64,000 nucleotides of DNA from Eutreptiella sp. 'Long Island Sound 2002' (Eukaryota > Euglenozoa > Euglenophyceae > Eutreptiales > Eutreptiaceae), in assembly GCA_964036045.1 (NCBI GenBank), contig OZ038386.1, positions 16,938,329-17,002,328 on the forward strand, written 5' to 3'. Position numbers and translations under genes: made by a program. Shown piece after piece: positions 54,068-63,790 of this stretch. Under the pieces are notes generated by a model, which had not been told where the DNA came from, did no database searches, and saw only the letters and a list, made by a program, of their open reading frames with translations. How positions within the stretch are numbered: position 1 is the stretch's first letter; every line of letters starts with the position of its first letter.

Positions 54068-54389
54068 GAAATTTTAACAAGGGACCGCACATGCTTGCTT
54101 GCAGCAATTTTGCTTTGTGTCGCAAAATGATCATTTCCACGAAAAATGGCCTGCATGTGTTGGGTGAAAAATTCATTTTGCGCCACCCTTCTTTACAGTC
54201 CTCAAGCACACTTGGGCCGTTGTTGGGTGACAATGCATATTCGGAATCGTTTCCTACAATTTCCATGGTGCCACATTTTTTTTATTGAGACCATTCAAAA
54301 ATTTTCTCTCTGCACTCTTTCTTTCCACATGCTGATGAGGCTGCCCATACATTCACAGATTTCAGCGGCTTGAGCGGTGCCGCAAGCAG
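54068..54389. other. No gene seen
   Basis: AT-rich stretch between the hAT remnant and the inverted repeat; nothing recognised. Confidence 0.5.
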
Positions 54390-54665
54390 ATGCTAGGTCG
54401 ACGAGCTTTCCAGATCCCACACGATAAGCAAGATAAGCAAGGAGGGAGCCTTCCTCGATCTGCGACTCCCCCTGGTCCTCCAGTGCAACACCACACCAGT
54501 GTTAGCCCGATCTGCAGCATGGGCGCCCGATCTGCGGCGGTCGGTATCGGTGTGCTGCAATCCACGCCGAGTGCAAAAATCTTTTGCATTGGGACTTGCC
54601 CCCCTGAGGGGAGGGGGGAGGGGACTGTGGCTCAGAGATGGGCCTTCTTTCTGCATATAAATTTA
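54390..54665 (+). repeat. Inverted copy of the kinase gene's 3' flank (partner 57570-57845)
   Basis: Shares, in reverse complement with 57570-57845, GACGAGCTTTCC, CACCACACCAG, CGAGTGCAAAAA, TCTTTTGCATTG and GGCTCAGAGATGGGCC, in the same order. The partner covers the last codons and 3' flank of the PAS/receiver gene. The copies are perhaps 75-80% identical by eye. The two arms are about 2.9 kb apart and could pair in one transcript. Confidence 0.7.
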
Positions 54666-54747
54666 TGCCGAGCGATTCACCAAGGTGGTGAAAACATTCA
54701 GCGCCCGGCGCAGTCATTTCAGCCCTCCACCCACTCATGTTCCAATT

Positions 54748-54835
54748 CTTAGCTATCGTAGTGGTATGCACCCTAGGGGGCTGGGCACCTCTTTTTGAGA
54801 GGTCCTGGGTTCAATTCCCGGTCAGCCTAGCTAAG
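54748..54835 (+). other. tRNA-like sequence with Lys-type (TTT) anticodon loop
   Basis: CTTAGCT (54748-54754) pairs perfectly with AGCTAAG (54829-54835) like an acceptor stem. ACCTC-TTTTTGA-GAGGT forms a five-base stem with a seven-base loop, placing TTT at the anticodon. CTGGG-TTCAATT-CCCGG is a good T-arm with a B box (54807-54819). Against a true tRNA: the D-arm side has an insert, only one base separates anticodon and T stems, and seven extra bases lie before the acceptor end. It is probably a tRNA-derived element or decayed tRNA. Confidence 0.4.
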
Positions 54836-55259
54836 TAGGAATATCCCATGTGACATGGCGGTGACCTCATCGCCACATGCCATGCCACCTCAGCACCTAT
54901 GGGACCCAAAAACAAAGAGTGCACATCTCAGGATGGCACTGTGGATGAGGGTGAGCCCTTGGGGCAGTTTTCCAATCAGTTTTTCTCAATCATGTAAAAT
55001 ATTTCATCCTGAGTTGCAATGTATGCAAATCTATTGTTGATAGTTTTCTTTATCTAACTCTTTGTGACTGCAGCCCTTCATGCTTTGATCCTGATTGTCT
55101 TCTACTTGCTTATCTCTGGTTTTGGGATATCCTGGATTGGTTGTATTTCGGCAATAAAACATTTTCCTCATCAAAAACAAGCAGCAGGAAACCTTACACC
55201 AGCAGCAAGCAGCAGGAGAAGCACAACAAACACACAGTGTTGAAATCACTATAAAACTT

Positions 55260-55915
55260 TCTGTTCGTATCTCTACCAAGAGGGAGGATTTGCAACCAAA
55301 AAGAAAAGGCAAGGCAAACACAAAACACGAAGCAACGGCACAAAAGACCACAACACACTACATACTACTCCGGTCCTCAAATGTCTAGAAAAGAGGAACA
55401 AATGCAATACAAATGTTGGGTGCACATGCAAAGCAAGTGCACAATGCTTAACACAACTTGGACTTTAATTCACACAAAAGGTCTTGTAAATGTTCGCATG
55501 GCAACATGTGCAAAACAATCACACATGTGTTCTCAATTGTTCATGCATTCACTTGTGTGTATGCCATGTGCGTCAACAAGCATTGCTCAACTCATCAAAT
55601 ATTATGCTACAAATGTGATCCCTTCTTAGCTAAGGAGAGGCAAGGTCAGGCACACTGAGCACTGAATAAAATTCTGGAGTCACACATTTGATACCTGGTA
55701 TTTCTGTGTGCTCTTTGATTTAAAAATGTCGGTTCATGCATTTGTTGTTTCTTGCTTGATTATTTGCTCTCATGTAGGTGAAGTGAGTCCTATTCAGAAA
55801 TCCGCGATCACTCCGCGACCTACTCAGCAAGCAAGTGATCACAGCACTGCCGTTCAGAATTTGGTCGACAGTGTGTGATCCTATTGTCCTATTTCTGTTC
55901 TGTGTCCGGTACAGC
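55260..55915 (-). repeat. Dispersed inverted repeat, copy 2 (partner 20786-21430)
   Basis: Reverse complement of 20786-21430 with small differences. An AATAAA lies near 55665 in this orientation. The 82-codon frame 55381-55629 (MSRKEEQMQYKCWVH start) is preserved in both copies with a handful of substitutions, but I see no known domain. Confidence 0.8.
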
Positions 55916-56479
55916 CCCCTCCCGGGGGTGAAAATTTGGTTCAGGTGACCACATTTTCCTCACTGTTGAACCCGGAGCGGACACAGGTCAGAACACAAGA
56001 AATATCACCCAGAGTAGTGAAAAAATTGAAACCTCTGGCGCATTCAGGTGCAGTTCCTGTAACCACACATGAATAATAGATGCATCGCATGCCATCGTAT
56101 GCAATGGACACAGGGCCATCAAAGGCACCAAGAAGAGGGAGGAGGAACATGGACCGTGCCAGTAAAAAGGGCGCACTGTGCGTACAGATGACTGGCAGAG
56201 TCACAGAAGACAATGTCAAAAACACTAACACATCATGACACACAGCACAGTGATGCGACTGTCATCTGGACTGAACTGCACACTGGACTGTGAACTGTAC
56301 ACGTCACAGGGCATGATGATGAAGACAGAGGTAATCACCTGCCAAACTGCTTATTTCAGGCTCATAGGTTTGCAATGTACAGTGCCTTGTACCCAAATGG
56401 CTGGTCGGTGGTTGCAGACATCGTAAGCCTGTCCATACACTGACAACGGACAGGCATACCAAAGGCCGGACATGTAACC
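55916..56479. other. No gene recognised
   Basis: Ordinary-composition DNA between the inverted-repeat copy and the acidic ORF; short frames only. Confidence 0.5.
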
Positions 56480-57246
56480 TACGGCAGCGAACCTGAAATT
56501 GCGAAGCAGTGACAGCCAGAACACCAGCAAGTATATACACTGGAGTGCTGGAGTGCTGGAGTACGGGATGGCGAAGCATCCTGCCACGGGTCATAAGTAA
56601 GAACCCGGCCAGAGCGTAGAACATGCTGTGCCTGGGTAGCAACCCGGCTGTGCTGATTGCGTTGAAAAGGGAGCAGCACAGGCGGTGTTGACGGCCCAAT
56701 AATTCCAGGGCAAATCCGACGGACAGCAGACCAGTCATCACGGCCCACCTGACAACTACACCGGTGGCGGGTGGTACACTGACAAATGTCACTGGACAGA
56801 AAAGATGGCAAATCAGAATGTGTAACAATTACTGCAGTGGTGTCAGCAGAACCAGAAATCAGCTCTGGATTGCTGCACACAGAGTCTGGGGCGTCAGTGG
56901 CGAGCCCAGACATCTCTGGATCGCTACAAACAGAATGGAAAGATGCAGTATCAGAATCAGAGGCAGAATCAGAGGCAGAATCAGACAAATCAGGGGGGTC
57001 AGAAACTGAAATGGAATCATCAGGTGCTGAGCGAACTGCAGACACCCGTGCGTGAAAAAACGGGTGCTGCGGCATGCTGCGGCACGCTGCGGCTGAACAT
57101 GCTTGGCTGCAAGGACAAGAAGGGATACTGCGCATCACCAACGTGAGGAGAACCAGTGCATGCACACCAGTGAGGTATTCAATTGTGAGGAGAACCAGCG
57201 CATGCACACCAGTGAGGTATTCAATTGTGAGAACCAGTGCATGCAC
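56479..57246 (-). CDS. Hypothetical ORF, Ser/Asp-rich, 255 residues
   Basis: The longest ordinary-looking minus frame between the retroelement and the kinase gene. The N-terminus (IEYLTGVHALVLL repeated) comes from a 42-bp tandem repeat and is probably not real. The middle is Ser/Asp-rich (ISVSDPPDLSDSASDSASDS), followed by a Cys-containing stretch (SSDICQCTTRHRCSCQ) and QHVLRSGRVLTYDPWQD. The last phrase recalls 'RSGRV' stretches in some retroelement polyproteins, but this is weak. It could be a fragment of a mobile-element gene; no family is assigned. Confidence 0.3.
   Translation of the reverse strand: MHALVLTIEYLTGVHALVLLTIEYLTGVHALVLLTLVMRSIPSCPCSQACSAAACRSMPQHPFFHARVSAVRSAPDDSISVSDPPDLSDSASDSASDSDTASFHSVCSDPEMSGLATDAPDSVCSNPELISGSADTTAVIVTHSDLPSFLSSDICQCTTRHRCSCQVGRDDWSAVRRICPGIIGPSTPPVLLPFQRNQHSRVATQAQHVLRSGRVLTYDPWQDASPSRTPALQHSSVYTCWCSGCHCFAISGSLP
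57060..57100 (-). repeat. GCATGCCGCAGC motif, reverse copy
   Basis: The reverse complement reads CCGCAGCATGCCGCAGCA, as at 54046-54066 on the plus strand and similar to 53618. The motif is close to palindromic and may be a subterminal repeat of the hAT family. Confidence 0.5.
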
Positions 57247-57267
57247 ACCAGTGAGGTATTCAATTGT
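57143..57267. repeat. 42-bp tandem repeat, three units
   Basis: Units start GTGAGGAGAACCAG and contain CATGCACACCAGTGAGGTAT; the third unit is three bases shorter. Confidence 0.9.
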
Positions 57268-57812
57268 TGGGCGTTTTGGGTGGTGGAAGACGAGTCACCA
57301 AATCAAGAAAGGGGAGGGAAGAGGGACAGGCGAAGGTGCTACCAAAAAGAGCAACCAAAAGGCCAACAACCCCCGCCCCCCCCCCCCCCCCCCCGCGGAA
57401 CGGGCACCAAGACCAGGGACGCCACAGCAAGTTAGGGATGCCACGTCCCAGAAGGCACAGGCAGGAGCAGCACATGAGGTGGATGATGAGGAGGACAAGG
57501 AGGACACAGGGTCATCCCTGGCGCCAAACTGTAGGCAAACGTGCATGTGTAAGCAAAGCCGAAGTACACACTCAGGACAAAGCAATTTTTTTTATATGCA
57601 CAGAAAGGGCCCATCTCTGAGCCAGAGTCCCCTTCCCCCTCCCCCTCCCCACAAAAGGGGAAGTCTCAATGCAAAAGATTTTTTGCACTCGGCGCGAATT
57701 GCAGCACGCGGATTACCAATCGCCGCAGCTCGGGTGCCCCACCTGCCGCAGATCGGGGTAACGCTGGTGTGGTGCCGCAGGGGAGGATCAGCAGGTTCGC
57801 AGATTGTCCCTC
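57268..57812. other. 3' flank of the PAS/receiver gene; no other gene
   Basis: Contains a C run (57377-57393) and the right arm of the inverted repeat (57570-57845), which extends into the last codons of the gene. No clear polyadenylation hexamer was identified on the minus strand immediately after the stop. Confidence 0.5.
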
Positions 57813-58220
57813 TTAATGCCCCATGCAGGGTGCGGAAAGCTCGTCAAACACGTCGTTGCCGGCCTCCATCACCGCATTGAGGAGGGTCTGCTGCATGGCG
57901 TCGTGCAGTGTCGCCTTCATCTTCATGGCCGAAGGGTACGGCTTGCCCCAAACGCCGTTCTGTCCGGCGTTCTTGGCGTCCTGAATGTCCTTGGGGAGGT
58001 CGTGTGCCGTGGCCCCAATGATGATGGTCGGCGGCCGCTGGGTGCCCCGCTCAATGGCGCGAATGCACGTGGTGGCCTGCCAGCCGTCGATATCCCCCCC
58101 GCCGTCGTCCAAATTCTTGTCCATCACGATGAGGTTCCACTTGGATTCCAGGTACTTGGAAATGGCTGCCTCCCCGGAGGACACCGTCGTCAGCTTCCAC
58201 TTGAGATGGGAAAATCCGGC
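57813..58220 (-). CDS. Terminal exon: receiver domain core
   Basis: The acceptor is CGTGACAG (ends 58221). It reads AGFSHLKWKLTTVSSGEAAI, then WNLIVMDKNLDD with the phosphoacceptor Asp, DGWQATTCIRAIE, IIIGATAHD with the conserved Thr, and GVWGKPYPSAMKM with the conserved Lys-Pro. About 25 residues follow (VFDELSAPCMGH) to a TAA at 57815-57813. All receiver residues are present, so it should be able to accept phosphate. Confidence 0.8.
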   Translation of the reverse strand, partial: AGFSHLKWKLTTVSSGEAAISKYLESKWNLIVMDKNLDDGGGDIDGWQATTCIRAIERGTQRPPTIIIGATAHDLPKDIQDAKNAGQNGVWGKPYPSAMKMKATLHDAMQQTLLNAVMEAGNDVFDELSAPCMGH

Positions 58221-61200
58221 CTGTCACGCGAAGAAGGCAGAAGCTTATCACACACGAAGCGTGCGGGGGTATGCTCGGTGCCTCAGGGACCCGAGGTCAT
58301 GGATGGGGTGATGTGTGTACCAGTCAAAAGAAAGGATGTTACCGGCCAACCGCCCGTGTGTGGGCCGCAGCACTGCCCGGGCCGTGGGCGATTGCCGAGG
58401 CCCGCGCTGACAGTACTGCAGGAAGCGGAGGGGAGGGGGGTCCCTAGGGCACCAGTCAAAGCGCCCTGCTACACATTTGTGTCCACTATGTGCTATGGCA
58501 ACCCAATATGTCCAACACCATGAAAAGCAATGCAAAGATGATGGGGGCTGAACATGACGTGGCATGTCCTACAGGGTCTTCTCTCCCCAAAGACCCAGGA
58601 ATAAATGACAAAATATCATCATTGCAAATGCGTCTCTTCTTGGACTGCGTGTACTTGTGGCAATTCACCCCCAAATTTCCACTCCTTCCTCAGGCCCATG
58701 TTAATGCTTGCGCTTCTCCGGGCCCAGAAGAACGGCCTTTGTCAGGGGAAATGTTTCATGATAAGTGCCACCCGCCGCGCTGGTGCAGATGAGAAGGCGC
58801 ACGCAGAATGGAACGGAAAATGCAGGGCGGAGGATCACAAACATCGTGCGACAGCAGGATGACAGGGGGGAGGAGGGGAAGTGAGACGTCTTTCTCGAAG
58901 CGGTGTTTCAGCAGCCGCAGGTTCAATGGGGAGTCGTCACACAGCAGCACGTTCCAGCCCTGGAACTCCTCCTCATCACCAGGCTTCTCCAAATCTGGGT
59001 ATTGCTGCGTGCTTAAATCTGGGAAGTGCTGAATGCGTGGGCTGGCAGGCAGTCCCTCAGTCTGCTGCATAACAATGTTCGTTTTCTTGTTCTCCTTCTG
59101 CATCTTCTTATCCTCACAGAGTGGTGAGGCGTTTGGGTTCTTCAAAATATTCGCCAGCTCATCATTCGTCGTCAGGATGAGTTGCAACGCCGACTGCACG
59201 GTGGAAATGTGGTCCTTCAAAACCGTCTGTGCCTTAGCGGGGCGCTCGCTCATATGATCCTGTATGCAAAGGGGTGGGTGGAAAAGGTTTGCACGCGGGG
59301 GGCAGGGGTTGTTCGAGCCCCTGTTCCAGACCCCACACTGGCAGGGCTCCCGTCATAGGGGCCCAGAAGCGGGCCCTGCAGGGCGTCAAAGGAGTCGGGG
59401 GGGGGGGTGGGGGGGGGGGGGGGGGGGCGGTCGTATGCCTCAAAATGATCCCTGTGAAGCGCTGATTAATGGAGTCAAATATCATGACGATACTTTTTCA
59501 TCCTCCGTCAGGGGTGCTATGCGACCAAGTTATTGCGGGTCCCCATCGCCATCTCCTGCGCCATCTGCCTCTCCATTGCCATCCGCATCGCCATTCGCAT
59601 CACCATGCCCATTCCCCTCTGCGTTCCCAGTGCTTCCCAGGGGCTCAACCGACCCCTGCGCGGGCCCAAACCACACTTGCCAGAAAGAGCATGATCTGAA
59701 TCCTACTGAGTTGTGAGCTGGACGAGCTGACACCTACTGCTGAATCATGGGTGTGACAGGAGGGGGTATTGCTGCATGGCACTCCATACAGGGGGGGGGG
59801 GGGGGGATTTAGTATGGGAAAATTTTTGTCCGGAAAAATTTAGTGCGGGAAAAATTCTGCCACAATCGTTAAAAGTGATGGGGAAAATGGCGCCACACTT
59901 TTCCATGGTGAAGGGCGAGGCCTAAGGTCGGCTCTCCTTACTGAGGGGGACACCACTCGAGGAAAAGGTGTGATGAGGGTCCAGTTTGCTCAGGTCCACA
60001 CAGTTCCCCGCACTGCAAGTGGCATCCAAATTACTGATGTCTTCATCCAGGTACTGGGCTGCAGCTGCCTTTGCTGAACAGCGACCTACAGAGAACACAT
60101 TGTCAGTTGACACCGCGCTCACTATTAACTGGCAACTACATGTGGTAAGCAGCCTGAAGTGCCCTGATGTCCAAAACAAAGTATGGGAAAAATTCCGCCA
60201 CAATCGTTAAAAGTGATGGGGAAAATTGCGCCAGAATTGGGCGTACTAAATTTTTCCAGACAGGTTTCTTCAGCTACTAAATACCCCCCCCCCCCTGTTC
60301 AAGGCTGATTCTTCACAAAACTTTTCTGCCCTGCCAAGTGCTAGTGGCATGTCTGACACAACTCACAACACAATGTGTGTCAGGCTGCGGGTTGCCATCT
60401 ACACATACCACATACACAGGTACACATGGTGGCAGACTGCAAATCGAAGGCAGCCAGCATGGAGATGGCAAACTTCCTTTAGAGGCTGCCAGAACAGACA
60501 GCACATGGGGCTCCCAGGGCAAGCAATAGTCAGCCTGAATGGTACTGGCACAGACAGACAGGATGCACACACCTGCCAAACCTGACACATGAAAGGATGA
60601 GCATGTGTACCCACATAAACCTCACACAACACTATGGAAGCAGGACTTAGCCATTGGGCAGCTGGTTGGGAATCCGCCTTTGGGTTATGTGGCTTACACG
60701 GGGCAGCCACGCCTTTGGCTTATGTGGCTTACATGGCCCAGCCATCGGTGGGAGATCCACCTGCAAGCTTGGTTCAGCTTGGCGTGGGGAACTTGAAACT
60801 TGTGAGTAACCAAAAATCGATACTGCACTAAGCAAATAATAACAACAATTAGAAATGATATTGCCATTGTTTCTTCACCGTCCTAACTTTTGGAACACCA
60901 TAATTTACTCGCAGTTGACGTGTTTGAATTGATTTTGACTTGCAGCCACAATTTTTGGAACAACAGAAATGGCCCACTTTCACCTGATGATACATGAAAG
61001 ACGAGGCTTGATGTAAGGGGCTACATGTCTAAATGCAGGTTTGTGGTCTGCGAGGGTGTGGAACAGTTTCCAGTGTCAAGGATCTACAAGGGCCTACAGC
61101 AGCTGGACAAGAATTTGACGGGCTTGCCAAGGCCATCGTAGGCCATTAAAGGTCTCAAAAAGGTTTGCAAAGGTCTTTTGGTGTCTTTACAGGTTTGCAA

Positions 61201-63790
61201 GCATCTGCAAGAACTTCTTGAGGTCACTCCCCTTCACTACACTCCAAGCATCACTACTATGTAAACAACTCGGCCCCCACAAACATTTTGGGTACTCAAC
61301 GGGAGAATGCCTGTACAACCCGCGCACAGTGCACATTTCACAAGGCAAAATCATAGAAAAGGAAGGAAATACAAGCCTTCATGAACTAGTGCACGCCTTG
61401 ACATGAACCCTGTGGATTTGCTCCATATTTTGGCCGTTACTGAGGCAGGGCGGTTCCAATCAGCTTGTGGTGCATCTAGCTCTTGTTGGGGTTCAGTAGG
61501 AAGACGAGGATGTAAAAGCTTGTCCATAGAAAGGGGTTGGATGGTGCATTGATGCTTTGGAGTGGCTATCATTTGACCCGGCATCAATGGCTTTTGGCTT
61601 CACTTGAGCCCCTGAGAAGGAAGCCTACCGCTGAGTGATGAGGTACCAGCTTGGGCAGCAACACATACATCCTTAGTAGTGCGCTATCTCCAAAATTGTC
61701 CGCGGGGCGCAGAAGACAAACATAGCGAGGGCTACATTTATACTTCACATTGCATCTTGTTGACAAGAAGGAGGCATTTGGGAAACACCACTGTTAATGT
61801 GCACTTGTGTAAGGGATACCGACAGTACCTAATGGCCTACCATGTGCCTCATGATGTGTAGGCTGCGGTGGCCATAGGTCCAACCATTATGTTGGGTCCC
61901 TAACAGCCGTGGTTTGGTAGAGATATCAGACCCCTTCAAAGCTGGCACAAGTGGCCTCATGTTTTATGATGTTCCCATGGGGTCCCACACATGCAAAACC
62001 CTTGCTGTATCAGGTCCTTGATGCACAACTCCTACCATATTGGGTCCCTAAAGTGGAGGAGATGTGGCTACATTACCCCAAACAGGGAGGGTGGTGCCAT
62101 AAAGGCCGAGCAAATAAAGGCTAAGTGGGAGGCATCCCTAGGGCCAATCAAACTGATTCACTAAACACTCCACATACACAACCACTGTGTACTGTGCTTG
62201 TCCAACATGTCCAACACCAAGAAGCCGAAAAGCTGAAAAGCGATGCAAAAATGATGAATGTTGAAAAAACATGCATGACATGTCCTACAAGTCCTTCACT
62301 CACCCAAAGGTTCCTGAATGAAGCACAGAAGTGGACCGCTTGCACTTGTGGCAATGTTCCAGGAAAACAACACTTCTGCCTCAAATCAGCCATAGCACTT
62401 GCATAGGCCCATGTTCCTGCTGCCTCATGGGGCTTGCACTCCGCTTGCAATTCTTCAAGCATAGGAGAATGGCCTTGGTTGTCTACCGACTCAAAAATTC
62501 TGTGCCTTCTTCTTCCCTTTGGCTGCTAGAAGGGAGCACTTGGATGCCAGAACCTGGTGGAATACTAAATCACCCACAACCTTCAAACCCTGAAATGTTG
62601 GCGTTGCGACCACAAGACTGCAGCGGCTGTCACTGCCTTTGCCTAATTGCCCTTGTGCTACTGCTACTGCTATTAGTAATAGTCGTGGTGAGGCTCGTTT
62701 TGCAGGCTACATGATGGCATGGCGACCTGATGGCAAAGAGACAAGGGCCATCTGTGACAGCCAAAAAAAAGTGTGTAGGACCTTGGAGACCAGTCTGGCA
62801 TCAATCAGGTGTGGCCCTCAGGCCAGATACTTGCTGTGGCAAGGCACACTGATAATTGTTACCGTGCAAATTGCCTGCGAGCGCACAACCACACGGATGA
62901 GTAGGGATCTGATAGCAGTGCAGAACCCATGACACACACATAAAACAGAACAGCAGACAGTGACTGGTGCTCAGGGCCAGCTGCAACTTGGGTTCGCCAA
63001 GCTATCTCTCTCCATCAGCGAGCACCTTGGTGTGACGTCTCATTGACACTGCTGATTTCTACGAGAGGCCAACCGCTGAACAAAGGGTCCGGTGACATAG
63101 TAACCCACATACAGCACAGATCAACCAGACACAGCAGGAAAGTCAGCGGCAGTACAAGCTGCCACCAGCCGCCTGCCATGCAAAAGGGAACTAGCCACAT
63201 TACACACCATATTGGATGCAACCACCCAAAGGCGTGCACACACACACACACACACACACATGCACAGACACACACACAAACACATGCACACACACACACA
63301 CACGCACCAGACTAGTGCTGCTTGAGGAGGTGTCGTCTAACAGAGAGGTCGCCAAATCGGTCAAGGAGTTGGTGATCAATCCCTTCACCCCATTGAGGGG
63401 GTTGCGGATTTTGTTATTCACTCTGTCTACGAACGCCCGGTCCAGCTGCTCACCGTCCTGCTTCTTGCCTGCACTGCCGCTGGTCGTGCCTTTGAATTTT
63501 TCAGGAGTGGCAGGAGGATCATCCATATCCGCATCTCGCTCCATGCGAACAAGAACAGTATACATCGGCCGTTCCTCCTTTTCAAATGCAGAGACGCTGA
63601 TTTCGACAGGAATTGTGGAGCCATCGGATTTCTTCACAAGGTTGCTCACCCACCTCGAATTCCCAGGCAAATTGGTCTGTGGTAGCAGCATATTGGCGTT
63701 CAGCAAGATGGTATCCAAAGGTTGCCCGATTCTGAAATCGCCAACCTTGATGTCCGCAAGCTGCATCATGGCAAAGTTGGCAAATGTTAC
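57813..63790 (-). CDS. PAS / pseudo-histidine-kinase DHp / receiver protein (3' part of a split gene)
   Basis: At least three exons on the minus strand: 63790-63308, 59259-58888 and 58220-57813, all joined in phase 0 by GT-AG introns of about 4.0 kb and 667 bp. The gene continues past the window end. Order: end of a PAS domain (VTFANFAMMQLADIKVG... KKSDGSTIPVEISVSAF), then a DHp helix with FVDRVNNKIRNPLNGVKGL, a second DHp helix (ISTVQSALQLILTTNDELANIL), a charged linker, and a receiver domain. Histidine kinases have H-E-x-R-T/N-P-L here; this protein has N-K-I-R-N-P-L, so the phosphorylated His is Asn. No N-box or G-box ATPase was found. It may be a signalling scaffold or a receiver driven by another kinase; that role is inference. 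Confidence 0.75.
58487..58745. repeat. Intronic repeat, copy 1 (partner 62190-62475)
   Basis: Shares TGTCCAACACCA, GCAAAGATGATG (GCAAAAATGATG in copy 2), ACATGTCCTACA-type sequence, ACTTGTGGCAAT and GCCCATGTT, in order, with 62190-62475. Both lie in introns of the same gene and in the same orientation. Type unknown. Confidence 0.7.
58888..59259 (-). CDS. Exon: second DHp helix, linker, start of receiver
   Basis: The acceptor is TTGCATACAG (ends 59260), then DHMSERPAKAQTVLKDHIST and the second helix. The linker is Lys/Glu/Pro-rich (KKMQKENKKTN). The receiver starts GWNVLLCDDSPLNLRLLKHR, with the Asp pair that binds metal. The donor is GTCTCA at 58887. Confidence 0.75.
59399..59428. repeat. 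Poly-G tract in intron
   Basis: About 27 G interrupted by one T and one C; a possible G-quadruplex on the non-transcribed strand. Confidence 0.8.
59791..60296. mobile_element. G/C-capped inverted-repeat element inside intron
   Basis: The left end is 16 G then ATTTAGTA (59791-59814). The right end, reverse-complemented, is a G run then TATTTAGTA. Inside each end GTCCGGAAAAATTTAGT (left, 59828-59844) matches GTCTGGAAAAATTTAGT (right, reverse-complemented). A further direct repeat, GGGAAAAATTCTGCCACAAT and its variant, occurs at 59847 and 60184. It contains no transposase. In its middle is an exon-like segment (59942-60085). It resembles the C-capped element at 10.3-11.1 kb in design but not in sequence. 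Confidence 0.55.
59942..60085 (-). CDS. Exon-like segment within the intronic element
   Basis: On the minus strand a TTCTCTGTAG acceptor (ends 60086) and a GTAAGG donor (59941) bound 144 bases, exactly 48 codons' worth. One frame is open throughout, giving pieces such as CSAKAAAAQYLDEDISNLDA and NCVDLSKLDPHHTFSSSG. It can join the PAS exon if the alternative donor at 63303 is used, but then does not fit the phase of the next exon at 59259, so inclusion would truncate the protein or need another exon. It may be a captured fragment of a different gene. Confidence 0.3.
60297..62189. other. Intron sequence; no exon seen
   Basis: Part of the 4-kb intron. A short tandem duplication (GCCTTTGG(G/C)TTATGTGGCTTA) lies at about 60677-60738. 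I looked on the minus strand for an ATPase domain (N-box, D-x-G-x-G) and saw none. Confidence 0.5.
62190..62475. repeat. Intronic repeat, copy 2 (partner 58487-58745)
   Basis: Second copy of the intronic repeat, with small insertions relative to copy 1 and about 70-75% identity by eye. Confidence 0.7.
62476..63234. other. Intron sequence; no exon seen
   Basis: Remaining part of the large intron, between the second intronic repeat and the CA tract; no coding signal on the minus strand. Confidence 0.5.
63235..63304. repeat. (CA)n microsatellite at splice donor
   Basis: Interrupted CA tract that, on the minus strand, is the TG-rich start of the intron directly behind the PAS exon donor. Confidence 0.95.
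63308..63790 (-). CDS. Exon: PAS C-terminus and first DHp helix
   Basis: The acceptor is TTTTTTTCAG ending at 63791; the exon opens with VTFANFAMMQLAD. The PAS part ends with KEERPMYTVLVRM. After a linker comes the DHp helix with NNKIRNPLNGV. The donor is probably GTGCGT at 63307; another GT five bases on (63303) is possible and would change phase. The donor runs straight into a (TG)n tract on the minus strand, unusual for a splice site. Confidence 0.7.

Noticed and set aside
59530-59733. Gly/Asp/Asn-rich minus ORF as an extra exon of the kinase gene
   Set aside because: The acceptor phase leads to an immediate stop and the sequence is a simple GATGGC-type repeat; no consistent splicing was found.
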